Assembly (NCBI GenBank): GCA_046330135.1
Contig: JAXLTI010000009.1
Location: 1 to 64,000, forward strand
Direction: 5' to 3'
Source: CAYYFX01 sp046330135
GTDB lineage: Bacteria; ARS69
Length of the DNA: 64,000 nucleotides
The translations under genes were made by a program, and so were the position numbers. Positions 1 through 8,439 of the stretch are shown piece by piece (position 1 is the first letter of the stretch; every line of letters starts with the position of its first letter). The notes below the pieces were generated by a model. That model ran no database searches and had not been told where the DNA came from. It worked only from the letters and a program-made list of their open reading frames with translations.

Positions 1-59
1 CATCACGTGCGTCATCGTCCGACGCGCCGACGACGCGCGCATCACGTGCGACCGCCGCG
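1..59. repeat. Right-hand end of dispersed intergenic element (copy C, cut by window edge)
   Basis: This stretch matches the right end of the elements at 26173-26604 and 46846-47255. All three share GCCGACGACG, six variable bases, then TCACGTGCG; here the blocks are at 26-35 and 42-50. The string ATCACGTGCG also occurs at 2-11, so this end carries a short direct repeat. As in the other two copies, the element stops just beyond the stop codon of a minus-strand gene (stop at 60-62). The rest of the copy lies outside the window. Confidence 0.6.
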
Positions 60-2423
60 TCAGCGAAGGAGACGCGCGACCTCTTCCACGTGCGCCAGCT
101 CCGGCCGCGCCGCGACGGCCGCGCGGGCGTGGTCGCGCGCTTCCGCGGTTCGTCCGACCGCGGCGAGCGCCGCGGCCAAATGCACGCGCGTCTCGGCGTC
201 CTTCGTCTGTTTCCAGGCGCGCTCCAGCGGCTCCACCGCCTCGGTCGCGTGTCCCGCGCGCACGGCCGCCCAGCCGAACGTGTCCAGCACCACCGCGTCC
301 TCGGGCGCGAGCGCCCGCGCCTTCCGCGCGACCTCGAGCGCCCGGCCCGCGTCGATCGAGCGATCCGCGAGGATCCAGGCGAGGTTGTTCAGCGCGTCGA
401 CGTCCTTCTCCAGCGCCGGCATCGCCGCCTCCAGCACCTTCACGGCGTCCTGGGGCCGGCCTTCGTGCGCGAGGAGCAGCGCTTTGCCGTTCACCGCCGC
501 GGGCAGCGCGGCGTCCGCCGCGAGCGCGCGGTCGTACTCCGCCAGGGCCGCGTCCTTCCGCCCCGCGTCGTCGAGCGCGTGAGCGTGGGTGGCGAGAATG
601 CCCGCGTCGCTCGGCGCGAGCTCCGCCGCGTGCTCGAGCGCGGCGATCGCGTCCGCGTGCGCGCCGTCCTGCGACAGCACCGATCCGAGAAGCGCCCACG
701 CTTCGGCCCGCTTCGGCTCGCGCGCGCAGACTTCGCGATACGCGGCCTTCGCTCCGTCGAGGTCGTGAAGCTGCGCGAGCGCCGCGGCGAGGTTCATGCG
801 CATGTCCACGTCGTCCGGGTCGAGGCGCAGGGACTCCCGGCACCAGTCGCGCGCGGCCGCCCAGTTCTCGCGCGTGCGCGCGAGCACGGCGAGCTTGTCC
901 ACCACGTCGCGGTCTTGCGGGTCCTCCCGGCGAAGATCCAGCAGCGTGCGCTCCGCCTCGTCGTAGTGCCCGTCCACCATCAACGTGGGCACGCTCTGCA
1001 GCCGGTTGAAGAAGTCGACCATGTCCTTCGGGTCCTTGCCGCCCTTCGGCCACGACGCGCGCGGCGCCCGCGGCGCCCCGCCGCCCACGTAGCCGAGTCG
1101 CTCGAGGCGCTCGCGCGCCGACGCGTCGAGAGCGATCTCCTCGCTCGGGAGCGCGCCGCCGCGCGCCGCCTGGCGATCCATCTCGGCACGGAGCGAATCC
1201 ACGACGTCCGCGTGCTCGGCCGCGACGTTCTTCACCTCGCCCGGATCGGCGGCCACGTCGTAGAGCTCCGGCGTGGGCGCGTCGATCAGCTTCCACCGGC
1301 CGCGGCGCGCGAAGCGGAGCGGCGCCCAGTCGTAATGCAGCTCCGCCGCCAGACACTCGCCGTGGAGGACGGAGCGATCCGCCCCGGCGTCGCCGGCCGA
1401 GCCCGCGACGGTTCCGGCCGCGCCCGCGCCCGGGGCGAAGAGCGCCTGCCGGGACTCCCCGTCGAGGTCGCCGGGCGGCGCGATGCCCATCGACGAGAGG
1501 AGCGTGGGCATCACGTCCACGAGGGAAACGGGCGTGGCGACGCGCCGGCCGGCCGGGTACCCCGGGCCCGCCACGATCCACGGCACGCGGATCGTGGACT
1601 GGTACACGAAGAGCCCGTGCGTGGCCTCGCCGTGCTCGCCGAGCGACTCGCCGTGGTCCGCGACGACGGCCACGGTCACGTTGCGCCGCCCGCCCAGCTC
1701 CTTCAGCAGGCGACCGAGCTGCTCGTCCACGTAGGCGATCTCGCCCTCGTAGGACTCCGCGCCGTACTTCAGGGCGAACCGCGCCGGCGGACGGTAGACC
1801 GCGTGCGGGTCGAAGAAGTGGATCCAAAGGAAGAACGGCGCCCGACCGCGCGCAGCCTCGCGCAGCCACGGCGCCGCGGCGTCCACGACGTCGCTGGCCG
1901 CGCGCTCCTCGTAAAAAAGTCGCGTCGCGACGACGCGCGCGCTCTCCTCGAGCCGCCCCTCGCCGTGCGCCGCGGATCCCGTGAACCGATCGTCGAAGGT
2001 CTGGAAGCCCTGATCCGCCCCGAAGCGCTTCTCCAGGGGGAACGCGGACACGAAAGCGGCCGTACGGAAGCCCGCGTCGGCGAGAATCTCCGCGAGCGTG
2101 CGTGCGCTCGCCGGCAGCTTCCCGGCCCCGTTGTCGCGAACGCCGTGACGGTCCGGATAGAGTCCGGTCAAGACGCTGCAGTGGGACGGCAGGGTGAGCG
2201 GCGCCGGCGCGGAGACGTCCTCGAAGAGGACGCCGCGCCGCGCGAGATCGTCGAGCGTGGGCGTCTCGACCTTGCCGCCGTAGCAACCGAGCCGGTCCGC
2301 GCGACACGTGTCGATCGTGACGAGGATGAGCGCGCGCGGCGTCGTCCGCCCGCACGCCCCGAGCGCCAGCGCGAGCCCGAGCGCGCAGGCGAAGCTTCGT
2401 CGGGAGTGTTCGGGACGGCCCAT
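60..2423 (-). CDS. Sulfatase/alkaline-phosphatase-fold lipoprotein with C-terminal TPR repeats
   Basis: A predicted lipoprotein of 787 residues: signal peptide with lipobox LGAC (Cys24), a hydrolase domain to about residue 480, then TPR-like helical repeats. Seen: the metal-site strand TIDTCRADR (36-44) and a second metal motif DHGESLGEHGE. The active-site segment reads TLPSH (77-81), so Thr77 stands where true sulfatases have the Cys or Ser converted to formylglycine. The fold therefore supports a phospho- or sulfo-ester hydrolase or transferase, but not a classical sulfatase. The ATG at 2423 is chosen because it gives a clean signal peptide, has GGAGGGG just upstream and lies downstream of the promoter at 2492-2521; upstream codons are in the promoter. 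Relatives of the same layout are at 9379, 11034 and 12908. The substrate cannot be told. Confidence 0.85.
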   Translation of the reverse strand: MGRPEHSRRSFACALGLALALGACGRTTPRALILVTIDTCRADRLGCYGGKVETPTLDDLARRGVLFEDVSAPAPLTLPSHCSVLTGLYPDRHGVRDNGAGKLPASARTLAEILADAGFRTAAFVSAFPLEKRFGADQGFQTFDDRFTGSAAHGEGRLEESARVVATRLFYEERAASDVVDAAAPWLREAARGRAPFFLWIHFFDPHAVYRPPARFALKYGAESYEGEIAYVDEQLGRLLKELGGRRNVTVAVVADHGESLGEHGEATHGLFVYQSTIRVPWIVAGPGYPAGRRVATPVSLVDVMPTLLSSMGIAPPGDLDGESRQALFAPGAGAAGTVAGSAGDAGADRSVLHGECLAAELHYDWAPLRFARRGRWKLIDAPTPELYDVAADPGEVKNVAAEHADVVDSLRAEMDRQAARGGALPSEEIALDASARERLERLGYVGGGAPRAPRASWPKGGKDPKDMVDFFNRLQSVPTLMVDGHYDEAERTLLDLRREDPQDRDVVDKLAVLARTRENWAAARDWCRESLRLDPDDVDMRMNLAAALAQLHDLDGAKAAYREVCAREPKRAEAWALLGSVLSQDGAHADAIAALEHAAELAPSDAGILATHAHALDDAGRKDAALAEYDRALAADAALPAAVNGKALLLAHEGRPQDAVKVLEAAMPALEKDVDALNNLAWILADRSIDAGRALEVARKARALAPEDAVVLDTFGWAAVRAGHATEAVEPLERAWKQTKDAETRVHLAAALAAVGRTAEARDHARAAVAARPELAHVEEVARLLR

Positions 2424-2491
2424 GACCCCTCCGGGCTTCCGGCTGCCGGCGTTCCCGTCGCGCCCGCGCTCCGTGGAGACCCTCCGCAAGG

Positions 2492-2521
2492 ACGTTATCC
2501 GCCCTTCGCGTCCATGGTCAA
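2492..2521 (-). promoter_or_regulatory. Promoter for the minus-strand sulfatase-like lipoprotein gene
   Basis: Reading the minus strand, TTGACC (2521-2516), an 18-base spacer and TAACGT (2497-2492) resemble a housekeeping sigma promoter. The predicted transcription start is near 2485, about 60 bases before the ATG at 2423. Its -35 box is back to back with the plus-strand -35 at 2532. Confidence 0.5.
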
Positions 2522-2531
2522 CGCGGCCCCG

Positions 2532-2560
2532 TTGACACTCCGGGAACCCGTTCCTATGGT
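2532..2560 (+). promoter_or_regulatory. Promoter for the secreted metalloprotease gene
   Basis: A full-consensus TTGACA (2532-2537), a 17-base spacer and TATGGT (2555-2560). The predicted transcription start is near 2567, 35 bases before the ATG at 2602. That argues against the earlier in-frame ATG at 2563. Confidence 0.65.
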
Positions 2561-2601
2561 CGATGGGTTCCCGTGTTCGCCCCCGCGTCGGAAGCTGCCC
2601 C

Positions 2602-4902
2602 ATGAGCCGTCCAACTCGCGGGTGGGTCTGGGTCGCCACCCCTTTCGTCCCGCTGCTCACCCTCCTTCTGGCCCTGCCGCGCTCCGGCGTTGCCGCCGAC
2701 CTGCGTCCGTATCACGAGCTCTCCGCCCCCTGCGCGCTGGCCCTCACCCCGGGTCTCGATGGCCCTGCGCTGGTCGGGCTCCTCGACCGCCTGGAGGCGG
2801 CGGGGCTGCAGGTGCCGGTGGCGGTGGCGGGCGCGGGACTCGTCCTCGTCGACGCGCCGGGCCTCGCGGCCGCATTGGCCCGGGAGACGGCCGTCACGGA
2901 GGTGCTCCGCGGCCCGGCGCCGGCTCTCCTTCGCGCCGCCGACGCGCGCTCCCGCGGCCTCGCCCAATGGTGGAATGACGGCTTCGCGACGCCGTTCATC
3001 CCCCCCGACCTGCGCGGCGTCCGGATCGACGCCCCGATCTGCGCGGGATCGCGCTCGCTCGACGAGGTGCTCGCGGAGCGCGGCCGGCCCGGCCTCCGCT
3101 GCGCCCCGGCGGCGTACGGGCGCACCGGCTTCGTCGAGGGACGCTCCGTGGTCAGCGTGATCTACCCGGAGAGCGAAGGCTCGGACGCGAACTGGATGCA
3201 GCAGGACCTCGACGCGACGTTCGCCAGCGTCGTGCGCGCCTGCAACTGGTGGTCCCTCAAGAGCAGCCACCGAGGGTCGTTCATCGTCGTGGACCAGGGG
3301 CTGGCGTACACCAGCTCGGAGCCGGGGATCAATCCTCGCGCCGATACCGAGCTGGACTACATCGAGGACTGCGTGGCCTATCTCGGGTATCCGGACCCCT
3401 GCGGCTACGTCGGCCTCGACGCGCTCAACGAGGCCGTGCGGGCGCGCTACGAAGGCAACTGGTCGTTCTCCATCTTCGTGCTGAACGCGAACGGCTTCCA
3501 GGGCGGGAGCCCGCTCGCGTACGCGTATCTCGGCGGGCCGCACCTCGTCTGCACGCGCGGCAACGGCGCGCTCGGGCCGCTGCAGCTCGCCCGCGTGATC
3601 GCGCACGAGATGGGCCACATCTACCAGGCCCTGGACGAGTACTCGACCGCGTGCGGCGGCTGCGGCGCCGTCGCCGGCTATCTCGACGTCCCGAACAACA
3701 ACTGCGTGAGCTGCAACCTCCAGGTGGGACGGTGCGTGATGCGGGGCGGGAGCGAGTACTCCGCGGACGAGGCCCAGCAGATGGAGACCGCGATCAACCC
3801 GTGCACCTTCACGCAGGGGCAGGTGGGGCTGTGGGACACGGACCACGACGGGCTCCCCGACGTCCAGTCCACGTACCCGGACACCCGCATCGACACGGTC
3901 TTCGCGGACACGCTGGAGACGTCGCTGAACCTGCCGGTGGAGGGCGAGGCGTGGGACGTGCCTTATCCCGCGCCGCCGCGCTACACGAACCCGCAGACGA
4001 TCAACATCGTGGGCGCCGTGGAGTACGCCGTGGACGGCAGTCCCTGGCACGCGGCCGCAGCGGCCGACGGCCTGTTCACGTCCCGGCGCGAGGGCTTCAC
4101 CCTCCGCCTCCCGGAGCTCGGAGGCGGCACGCATCGTCTGCGCGCCCGCGGCGTGAACAGCGTCGGACGCTTCGACCGCGCGCCGGCGGAGATCTCGTTC
4201 TTCGTCCACGACGTGAAGCTCTACGGCGACCTCGCCGTCCAGACCGCGCCGCGCGGCTTCGTGCTCGTGTGGCAGGTGGACGGGGTGGACTTCGGCGGGA
4301 CCTACCGGATCCTGCGCAGCCTCGACGACAGCCCCGACCTGGTGCTCGTCGGCACGGCAGCCTCGCTCGGCGGCAAGAACGACCGTCACCACTACGTGGA
4401 CCCCGACGTTCTCGCGGGTCACGCGTACCGCTATCAGCTCCAGGTGGAGATCCCCGGCAAGGCCACCAAGGTCCTCGGCACGGCCGCCGCCACTGCGGTG
4501 TTGCCGCTGCCCGCGCCCGGCTCCAACGTCTCGGTGGCGCCGAACCCGTCGCCGGGCGGGTGCCTCTTCACGGTCTCGGTGCCCCCGGGACCGCGCGGCG
4601 GCACCCTCATCAACCCGCCGCCGCTCGGCAGCGGCTCGGGTGGCGCGCTCCGGACCGGACCGCCCGGCGATCTGCAGAACCCCTTCACGCCGCTCTGGCG
4701 CGACGTTCGCATCGCCGTGTTCGACGTGCAGGGCCGGCTCGTGCGGAACCTGGGCACGTTCCGCGCGCTCGAGAACGAGCGCTTCAACGTCGCGTGGGAC
4801 GGCCGCGACGCGAAGGGAGTCGCGCTTCCGGCCGGCGTCTACTTCTTGTCCGTGCGTCTCGACTACGCCGCCGACGTGGAGAAGATCACGCTCGTGCGCT
4901 AG
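2602..4902 (+). CDS. Secreted HExxH zinc metalloprotease with FlgD-like C-terminal Ig domain
   Basis: A protein of 766 residues. It starts with a signal peptide (about 1-32) and carries the zinc motif HEMGH at 335-339, followed by a Cys-rich stretch. The catalytic region resembles M64-type (IgA-peptidase-like) enzymes; that family call is tentative. About residues 690-766 form a FlgD-like Ig domain, with the pattern AVFDVQGRLVRNL, WDGRD and GVYFLSVRL. In FCB-type bacteria such tails are common on exported proteins and are thought to help secretion or surface retention. The ATG at 2602 is preferred over 2563 because it begins the signal peptide directly and lies downstream of the promoter at 2532-2560. 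It runs divergently from the sulfatase-like gene and converges on the beta-helix gene. Likely an outer-surface or released protease. Confidence 0.8.
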   Translation: MSRPTRGWVWVATPFVPLLTLLLALPRSGVAADLRPYHELSAPCALALTPGLDGPALVGLLDRLEAAGLQVPVAVAGAGLVLVDAPGLAAALARETAVTEVLRGPAPALLRAADARSRGLAQWWNDGFATPFIPPDLRGVRIDAPICAGSRSLDEVLAERGRPGLRCAPAAYGRTGFVEGRSVVSVIYPESEGSDANWMQQDLDATFASVVRACNWWSLKSSHRGSFIVVDQGLAYTSSEPGINPRADTELDYIEDCVAYLGYPDPCGYVGLDALNEAVRARYEGNWSFSIFVLNANGFQGGSPLAYAYLGGPHLVCTRGNGALGPLQLARVIAHEMGHIYQALDEYSTACGGCGAVAGYLDVPNNNCVSCNLQVGRCVMRGGSEYSADEAQQMETAINPCTFTQGQVGLWDTDHDGLPDVQSTYPDTRIDTVFADTLETSLNLPVEGEAWDVPYPAPPRYTNPQTINIVGAVEYAVDGSPWHAAAAADGLFTSRREGFTLRLPELGGGTHRLRARGVNSVGRFDRAPAEISFFVHDVKLYGDLAVQTAPRGFVLVWQVDGVDFGGTYRILRSLDDSPDLVLVGTAASLGGKNDRHHYVDPDVLAGHAYRYQLQVEIPGKATKVLGTAAATAVLPLPAPGSNVSVAPNPSPGGCLFTVSVPPGPRGGTLINPPPLGSGSGGALRTGPPGDLQNPFTPLWRDVRIAVFDVQGRLVRNLGTFRALENERFNVAWDGRDAKGVALPAGVYFLSVRLDYAADVEKITLVR

Positions 4903-4903
4903 G

Positions 4904-4921
4904 CCGAGCGCCAGCGCTCGG
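4904..4921. terminator. Hairpin between convergent genes, possible terminator
   Basis: A perfect 7-bp stem CCGAGCG/CGCTCGG with a CCAG loop starts two bases after the stop of the metalloprotease gene. A looser second pairing, GAGAGAC (4921-4927) with GTCTCTC (4943-4949), follows. No T-tract is present, so termination is only a guess from position. Confidence 0.3.
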
Positions 4922-4955
4922 AGAGACGTCCGTCTCCGCGGGGTCTCTCGAAGGC

Positions 4956-5984
4956 CTAGGGGCTGCGGCGGCGGGACACGATCACGAACAACGCCACCAG
5001 GCCGATCGCGAGAAGCGCGGGAACGAGCCAGCGCGTCCCGGCGGCACGCGCGGCCGCCGGGGCCGCAGCCGCCGCCCCGGACGGCGACGCGTGCGCGAGC
5101 GAGTCCCCGCCCGCGGGAGCCGGTGCCACCGGATTCGGCGACTCCGCCAACGCCTTCTCGTCCGGCCGGATCCAGTTCCGGTAGTCGATCTTGCCCTTGC
5201 CGCGCCCCGCCGAGCCGAAGTCGTTGCCGTCCAGCAGCACGGAGATGTCCGCCGGATAGTCGGCCCGCTCCATCTCCGCCGTCGTCGTCCAGCCCCAGTC
5301 GTTCCATTGCGCGGCGACGTCGTTGCGGCTCTCGTTCACGATGGCGTAGGTGTTCTCGAAGATGCGATTCGCGTACTCGCGACGCCCGCCGATGATCGGC
5401 TTCGACTTCCGCCCGCCCACGGAGATCGCGCGCGGCTCGTTGTGATCCAGCGTGTTCCGGCGCAGCTCGGGCGAGGACGCGAAGATGGCGATGCCGAAGC
5501 CCTTGCAGTTCTCGATGACGTTGTCCTCGATGAGCGCGTCGGAGGAGCGGAGGTTGATCCCCCAGCCCAGCTCGCGCATCACGTTGCCGCGAATGGTGGG
5601 GCTCGCCCCTTCGCAGAACACGCCGGCCCCCTTCAGCAGTCCGCCCTGCAGCGTGAAGCCCTCGAACACGGTGGAACGGTCCGCTCCCGGCAGGATGACG
5701 ACGAGCTTCTCGTCGAGCACGTTCCCCGCGACGGCGGTGCTCACGATGCTGGTGGAGTCCGGACCTTTCTCCGAGCGCAGCACGACGCCGGGCTTGATCT
5801 CGATCTTCTCCTTGTACTCCCCGGGAGCGACGAGCACGGTGTCTCCCGCCGACGCCGCCTGCAGCGCTTCCTGCATCGTGGGATGCTGGGAAGGAACCCG
5901 GAGCGTGGCGGCGCCGGCCGAAGCGGCGACGGCGAGCGCCAGGAGCACGACGAGCGGTGCCGCGTTCTTCGTGGGCGCGTTCAC
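4956..5984 (-). CDS. Exported right-handed beta-helix repeat protein with C-terminal membrane anchor
   Basis: A protein of 342 residues: signal peptide (about 1-26), beta-helix repeats of the NosD/pectin-lyase type (about 27-250), an Ala/Pro-rich linker, and a C-terminal membrane segment ending in SRRRSP. The opening phrase VPSQHPTMQEALQAASAGDTV is the usual start of proteins that list 'events' on a parallel beta-helix. The repeats show the normal N-x-I/V-E/D pattern (for example IEDNVIENC). No catalytic residues are obvious; the role is probably carbohydrate binding or structural. The GTG start is chosen because it overlaps the upstream gene's TGA as GTGA, with GGAGG 12 bases upstream and no nearer ATG. 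It is therefore translationally coupled to the membrane glycosyltransferase-TPR gene. The hydrophobic tail plus Arg cluster may anchor or sort it. Confidence 0.75.
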   Translation of the reverse strand: MNAPTKNAAPLVVLLALAVAASAGAATLRVPSQHPTMQEALQAASAGDTVLVAPGEYKEKIEIKPGVVLRSEKGPDSTSIVSTAVAGNVLDEKLVVILPGADRSTVFEGFTLQGGLLKGAGVFCEGASPTIRGNVMRELGWGINLRSSDALIEDNVIENCKGFGIAIFASSPELRRNTLDHNEPRAISVGGRKSKPIIGGRREYANRIFENTYAIVNESRNDVAAQWNDWGWTTTAEMERADYPADISVLLDGNDFGSAGRGKGKIDYRNWIRPDEKALAESPNPVAPAPAGGDSLAHASPSGAAAAAPAAARAAGTRWLVPALLAIGLVALFVIVSRRRSP

Positions 5985-7972
5985 GGTCGGTGCGAGCCTC
6001 CTTCTCGGTTGGCGTCGGTCCCGCGCGGGCTCATCTCCTCGAGCCGGCGGAGATTGTCTCGGGCCGGCGCGTAGTCCGGCCGCAAGGTGACGGCCTTCTG
6101 CCAGCACTCGCGCGCTCGATCGAGCGAGTCGCTCTGCGCGGCGAGCACTCCCAGGTTGTTCCAAGCGTCGGCGAACGTCGAGTCCACCTCGAGCGCCCGA
6201 CGATAGCGCGCTTTCGCGTCGGCGACACGCCCCAGCCGCTCGAGGCAGCGGCCGTGGTTGTACAGCGCGGGGGCCTCGCGCAGCCCCGTCGCCTCGGACG
6301 CCTCGTACGCCGAGTCCGCTGCGGCCCACCGGTCCACCTTGGCCAGCGCCTGCGCCAGGGACACGAGGTTCCTCCCGTCGCGCGGGTTGTAGCGTCGCTC
6401 GCGCTCGCACGCGGGGATCGCCTCCAGCGGCCGATCGAGCTCCAGGAGGAGCGAGCCGAGGTTCAGGTTCACCTGCGGATACGTCGAGTCGGCCTGCACG
6501 GCGCGCATCTGCCACGTCAGCGCCTCCGCCATGCGCCCGGCGTTGTGGTGGATCGTCGCGATGGACTGGTAGAACTGCGCCGGCGAGGGCCGGTAGGTGT
6601 CGAACCAGGGGCCCGCATTGACGACCAGGCCGAAGGCGAGAACGCCCGCCGCCGGCAACCAGGCGAAGCGACCGCCCCGGCGCAGCCGGTCCACGATCTC
6701 GAAGGCGCCCAGCGCGGCGAAGACGGAGAAGAGCGGCCGGAGCGGCAACCGGTAGCGATCGGCCACGAAGAACGCCACGACCGTCGCGGCGTAGCTCGCC
6801 ACGAGGAGCACCATCACGCGAGCGCCCGGACGTCCCGTGCGCCAGAGGAAGACGGCGCCCGCCAGGGCGAGCGGCATGAGGACGTAGTACAGGAGGAGCG
6901 CGGGTCTCCCGATCGGCGCGAACGTCTCGAAGAACATGCGATCGTCGCGGTTGTTGGAGAACTCGATCCCCGAGAAGAAGAAGATCAACTTGCGCGCCGT
7001 CAGGCGCAGGCCGTCTCCCGGATGCGCGCGCCACCACTCGCTCGCGCGATGGAACCAGTAGTCGGACACTTCCGAGGGCCGGAGCTTGCGGCCCGCGGCT
7101 TCCTCGGCGACGCGGATCGTGTCGTTGTAGCCGCCCCACCAATCCATCCCGATCACGCTCGGCGCGGTCGCCGACCACCCGTTCGCCTCCGTGTTGTTGC
7201 CGAGGAAGAAGTTCAGTCCGCCCTGCCAGGCCACGAGCACGGCCGGGTCGCGGCCCACCACCCCGTTGAGCGCGGCCACGGGCAGCACGAGCGCGCACGT
7301 GCCCGCGGTGACGGCCGCTGCGGCGGCGAGCCGGGGGCGCCGGAGCGAGAAGCTCTCGCCCACCCAGCCCGCCGCCGCCACGCAGACGATCGGCGTGAAC
7401 GCGAGCAAGTTCGGCCGCGTGATGGAGAACGCGCCGATCGCGAGCCCCGCGAGAAGCCAACGCCCGGGCGATCCCGTTTCGCCCGCCCGAAGCAGCAGGA
7501 GCGCCACGGCGATCCCGAGCGGCGCGAGGATGCTCTCCACGAGGAGGTCCGCCTCGAAGTAGAGAAGCATCCCGTCGAGCGCGATCAGGAACGCGGCCAC
7601 GGCGGCCACCGCGGGCCGGCTCGGAACCAACCGGCGGGCGACGCGATAGACGAGAAGCGGGGTGACCGCCCCGAACGCGAGCTGCAGCCCTCGCAGCAAG
7701 GCGAAGTTCGGCGGATCCGCCCCGAAGAGTCGGTAGGCCAGGCCGAGCAGCGCCGGGTAAAAAGGCGCCCGGAAGAAGGGGATACGGGCCGTCCAGTCGC
7801 CGTGCGCCAGCTCTCGCGCCCAGAGGTCGTGGTAGCCCTCGTCCATGATCGGGGCGCCGAAGAACGGATTCCCCCGAATCTGGATGAAATACACGGCGCG
7901 GTACGCCAGAGAGACGGCGACTGCGGCCCACGGGAGCCATCGGGATGCGGAGGTGGACGCGATTCGGGACAC
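5981..7972 (-). CDS. Polytopic membrane glycosyltransferase (GT39/ArnT-like) fused to TPR repeats
   Basis: A protein of 663 residues. The N-terminal two thirds has many hydrophobic helices. The first extracytoplasmic loop carries MDEGYHDLW with an Asp-Glu pair (44-45), typical of lipid-phosphate-sugar-dependent mannosyl/arabinosyl transferases. The C-terminal third (about 480-650) is TPR, with repeats such as DAWNNLGVLAAQSDSLDRA. This layout (GT-C enzyme plus TPR) is often found in uncultured FCB relatives and is thought to glycosylate exported proteins or envelope glycans. The GTG at 7972 is chosen because a promoter at 7998-8027 would start RNA near 7991, and upstream codons give an unlikely Arg-rich, non-membrane extension. 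Its last codons overlap the beta-helix gene. Confidence 0.75.
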   Translation of the reverse strand: MSRIASTSASRWLPWAAVAVSLAYRAVYFIQIRGNPFFGAPIMDEGYHDLWARELAHGDWTARIPFFRAPFYPALLGLAYRLFGADPPNFALLRGLQLAFGAVTPLLVYRVARRLVPSRPAVAAVAAFLIALDGMLLYFEADLLVESILAPLGIAVALLLLRAGETGSPGRWLLAGLAIGAFSITRPNLLAFTPIVCVAAAGWVGESFSLRRPRLAAAAAVTAGTCALVLPVAALNGVVGRDPAVLVAWQGGLNFFLGNNTEANGWSATAPSVIGMDWWGGYNDTIRVAEEAAGRKLRPSEVSDYWFHRASEWWRAHPGDGLRLTARKLIFFFSGIEFSNNRDDRMFFETFAPIGRPALLLYYVLMPLALAGAVFLWRTGRPGARVMVLLVASYAATVVAFFVADRYRLPLRPLFSVFAALGAFEIVDRLRRGGRFAWLPAAGVLAFGLVVNAGPWFDTYRPSPAQFYQSIATIHHNAGRMAEALTWQMRAVQADSTYPQVNLNLGSLLLELDRPLEAIPACERERRYNPRDGRNLVSLAQALAKVDRWAAADSAYEASEATGLREAPALYNHGRCLERLGRVADAKARYRRALEVDSTFADAWNNLGVLAAQSDSLDRARECWQKAVTLRPDYAPARDNLRRLEEMSPRGTDANREGGSHRP

Positions 7973-7997
7973 GGCCTGCCGGGAAAGGGGATGGCCG

Positions 7998-8027
7998 AGT
8001 CTAAGCGATCGGTCGGGGACCTGGAAA
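7998..8027 (-). promoter_or_regulatory. Possible promoter for the glycosyltransferase-beta-helix pair
   Basis: On the minus strand, TTTCCA (8027-8022), an 18-base spacer and TAGACT (8003-7998). Each box matches four of six consensus bases. The predicted start near 7991 leaves a leader of about 19 bases. Confidence 0.35.
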
Positions 8028-8162
8028 CGGATTCCCCGCCTCCGTTTGCCGCCTCCCGGCGATGCTTGCGGAGTCTGCCGAGTCCTCGATCGTGCGGGGC
8101 TCGCGACGTCGGCCAACGGCCTGCCTGAGGGGCGTCGAGGGGCCGGAAAGCCGCAGCCGAGG

Positions 8163-8192
8163 TTGACTTCCGGCGAAGGCCCGTGTTAGCGT
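8163..8192 (+). promoter_or_regulatory. Promoter for the Cys-rich secreted protein gene
   Basis: TTGACT (8163-8168), an 18-base spacer ending in TGT, and TAGCGT (8187-8192); the TG one base before the -10 box is an extended -10 feature. The predicted start is near 8199, so the RNA would begin with the hairpin at 8203-8220. Confidence 0.55.
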
Positions 8193-8202
8193 CAATCACG
8201 CA

Positions 8203-8220
8203 CGGAGAGGAAACTCTCCG
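8203..8220 (+). promoter_or_regulatory. 5'-terminal GNRA-tetraloop hairpin in an mRNA leader
   Basis: A perfect 7-bp stem CGGAGAG/CTCTCCG closed by GAAA, a very stable GNRA tetraloop. It would sit within a few bases of the 5' end of the transcript. In known mRNAs such 5' hairpins protect against decay; that role is inferred here. Confidence 0.55.
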
Positions 8221-8433
8221 GGGGATCCGGGGCGGAGAAGCCAGAGCGACCAGAAGCACCGGTGCTCTTCGCCGCGATCCGGACGACCTTGCGAGAGGTG
8301 AGTAGCGCGGCCGATTGCCGAAGTGTCTTCCGCGATCGGTTGCTCCGACGACCAGCCGTTGTCATCCACCCGGTCCAGCACCGCGGTCGCCGGCTCGGGG
8401 GCAGCGACACGGCGATTTCCCCAAAGGGGGGGC
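8221..8433 (+). promoter_or_regulatory. Long untranslated leader, no gene seen
   Basis: About 210 bases lie between the 5' hairpin and the start codon. The stretch 7973-8439 as a whole contains no convincing gene: only the two divergent promoters, the hairpin and this leader. The leader has a perfect 12-base palindrome AGCACCGGTGCT near 8257-8268 and several G-rich runs. It matches no riboswitch family that I can recognise. It ends in the ribosome site AAAGGGGGGG (8423-8432). Confidence 0.45.
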
Positions 8434-8439
8434 ATGCAC

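Noticed and set aside
7..582. Plus-strand ORF of 191 codons at the window start
   Set aside because: It is antisense to the well-supported TPR region of the lipoprotein gene and has Arg/Ser/Ala-rich shadow composition.
8203..8260. Glycine-riboswitch-like string GGAAACTCTC in the leader
   Set aside because: Only the short hairpin matches; the conserved glycine aptamer cores are absent, and the downstream gene has no glycine link.
8190..8434. An upstream start giving a 274-residue form of the Cys-rich secreted protein
   Set aside because: The extra residues would bury the signal peptide; the ribosome site AAAGGGGGGG fits the starts at 8434/8440.
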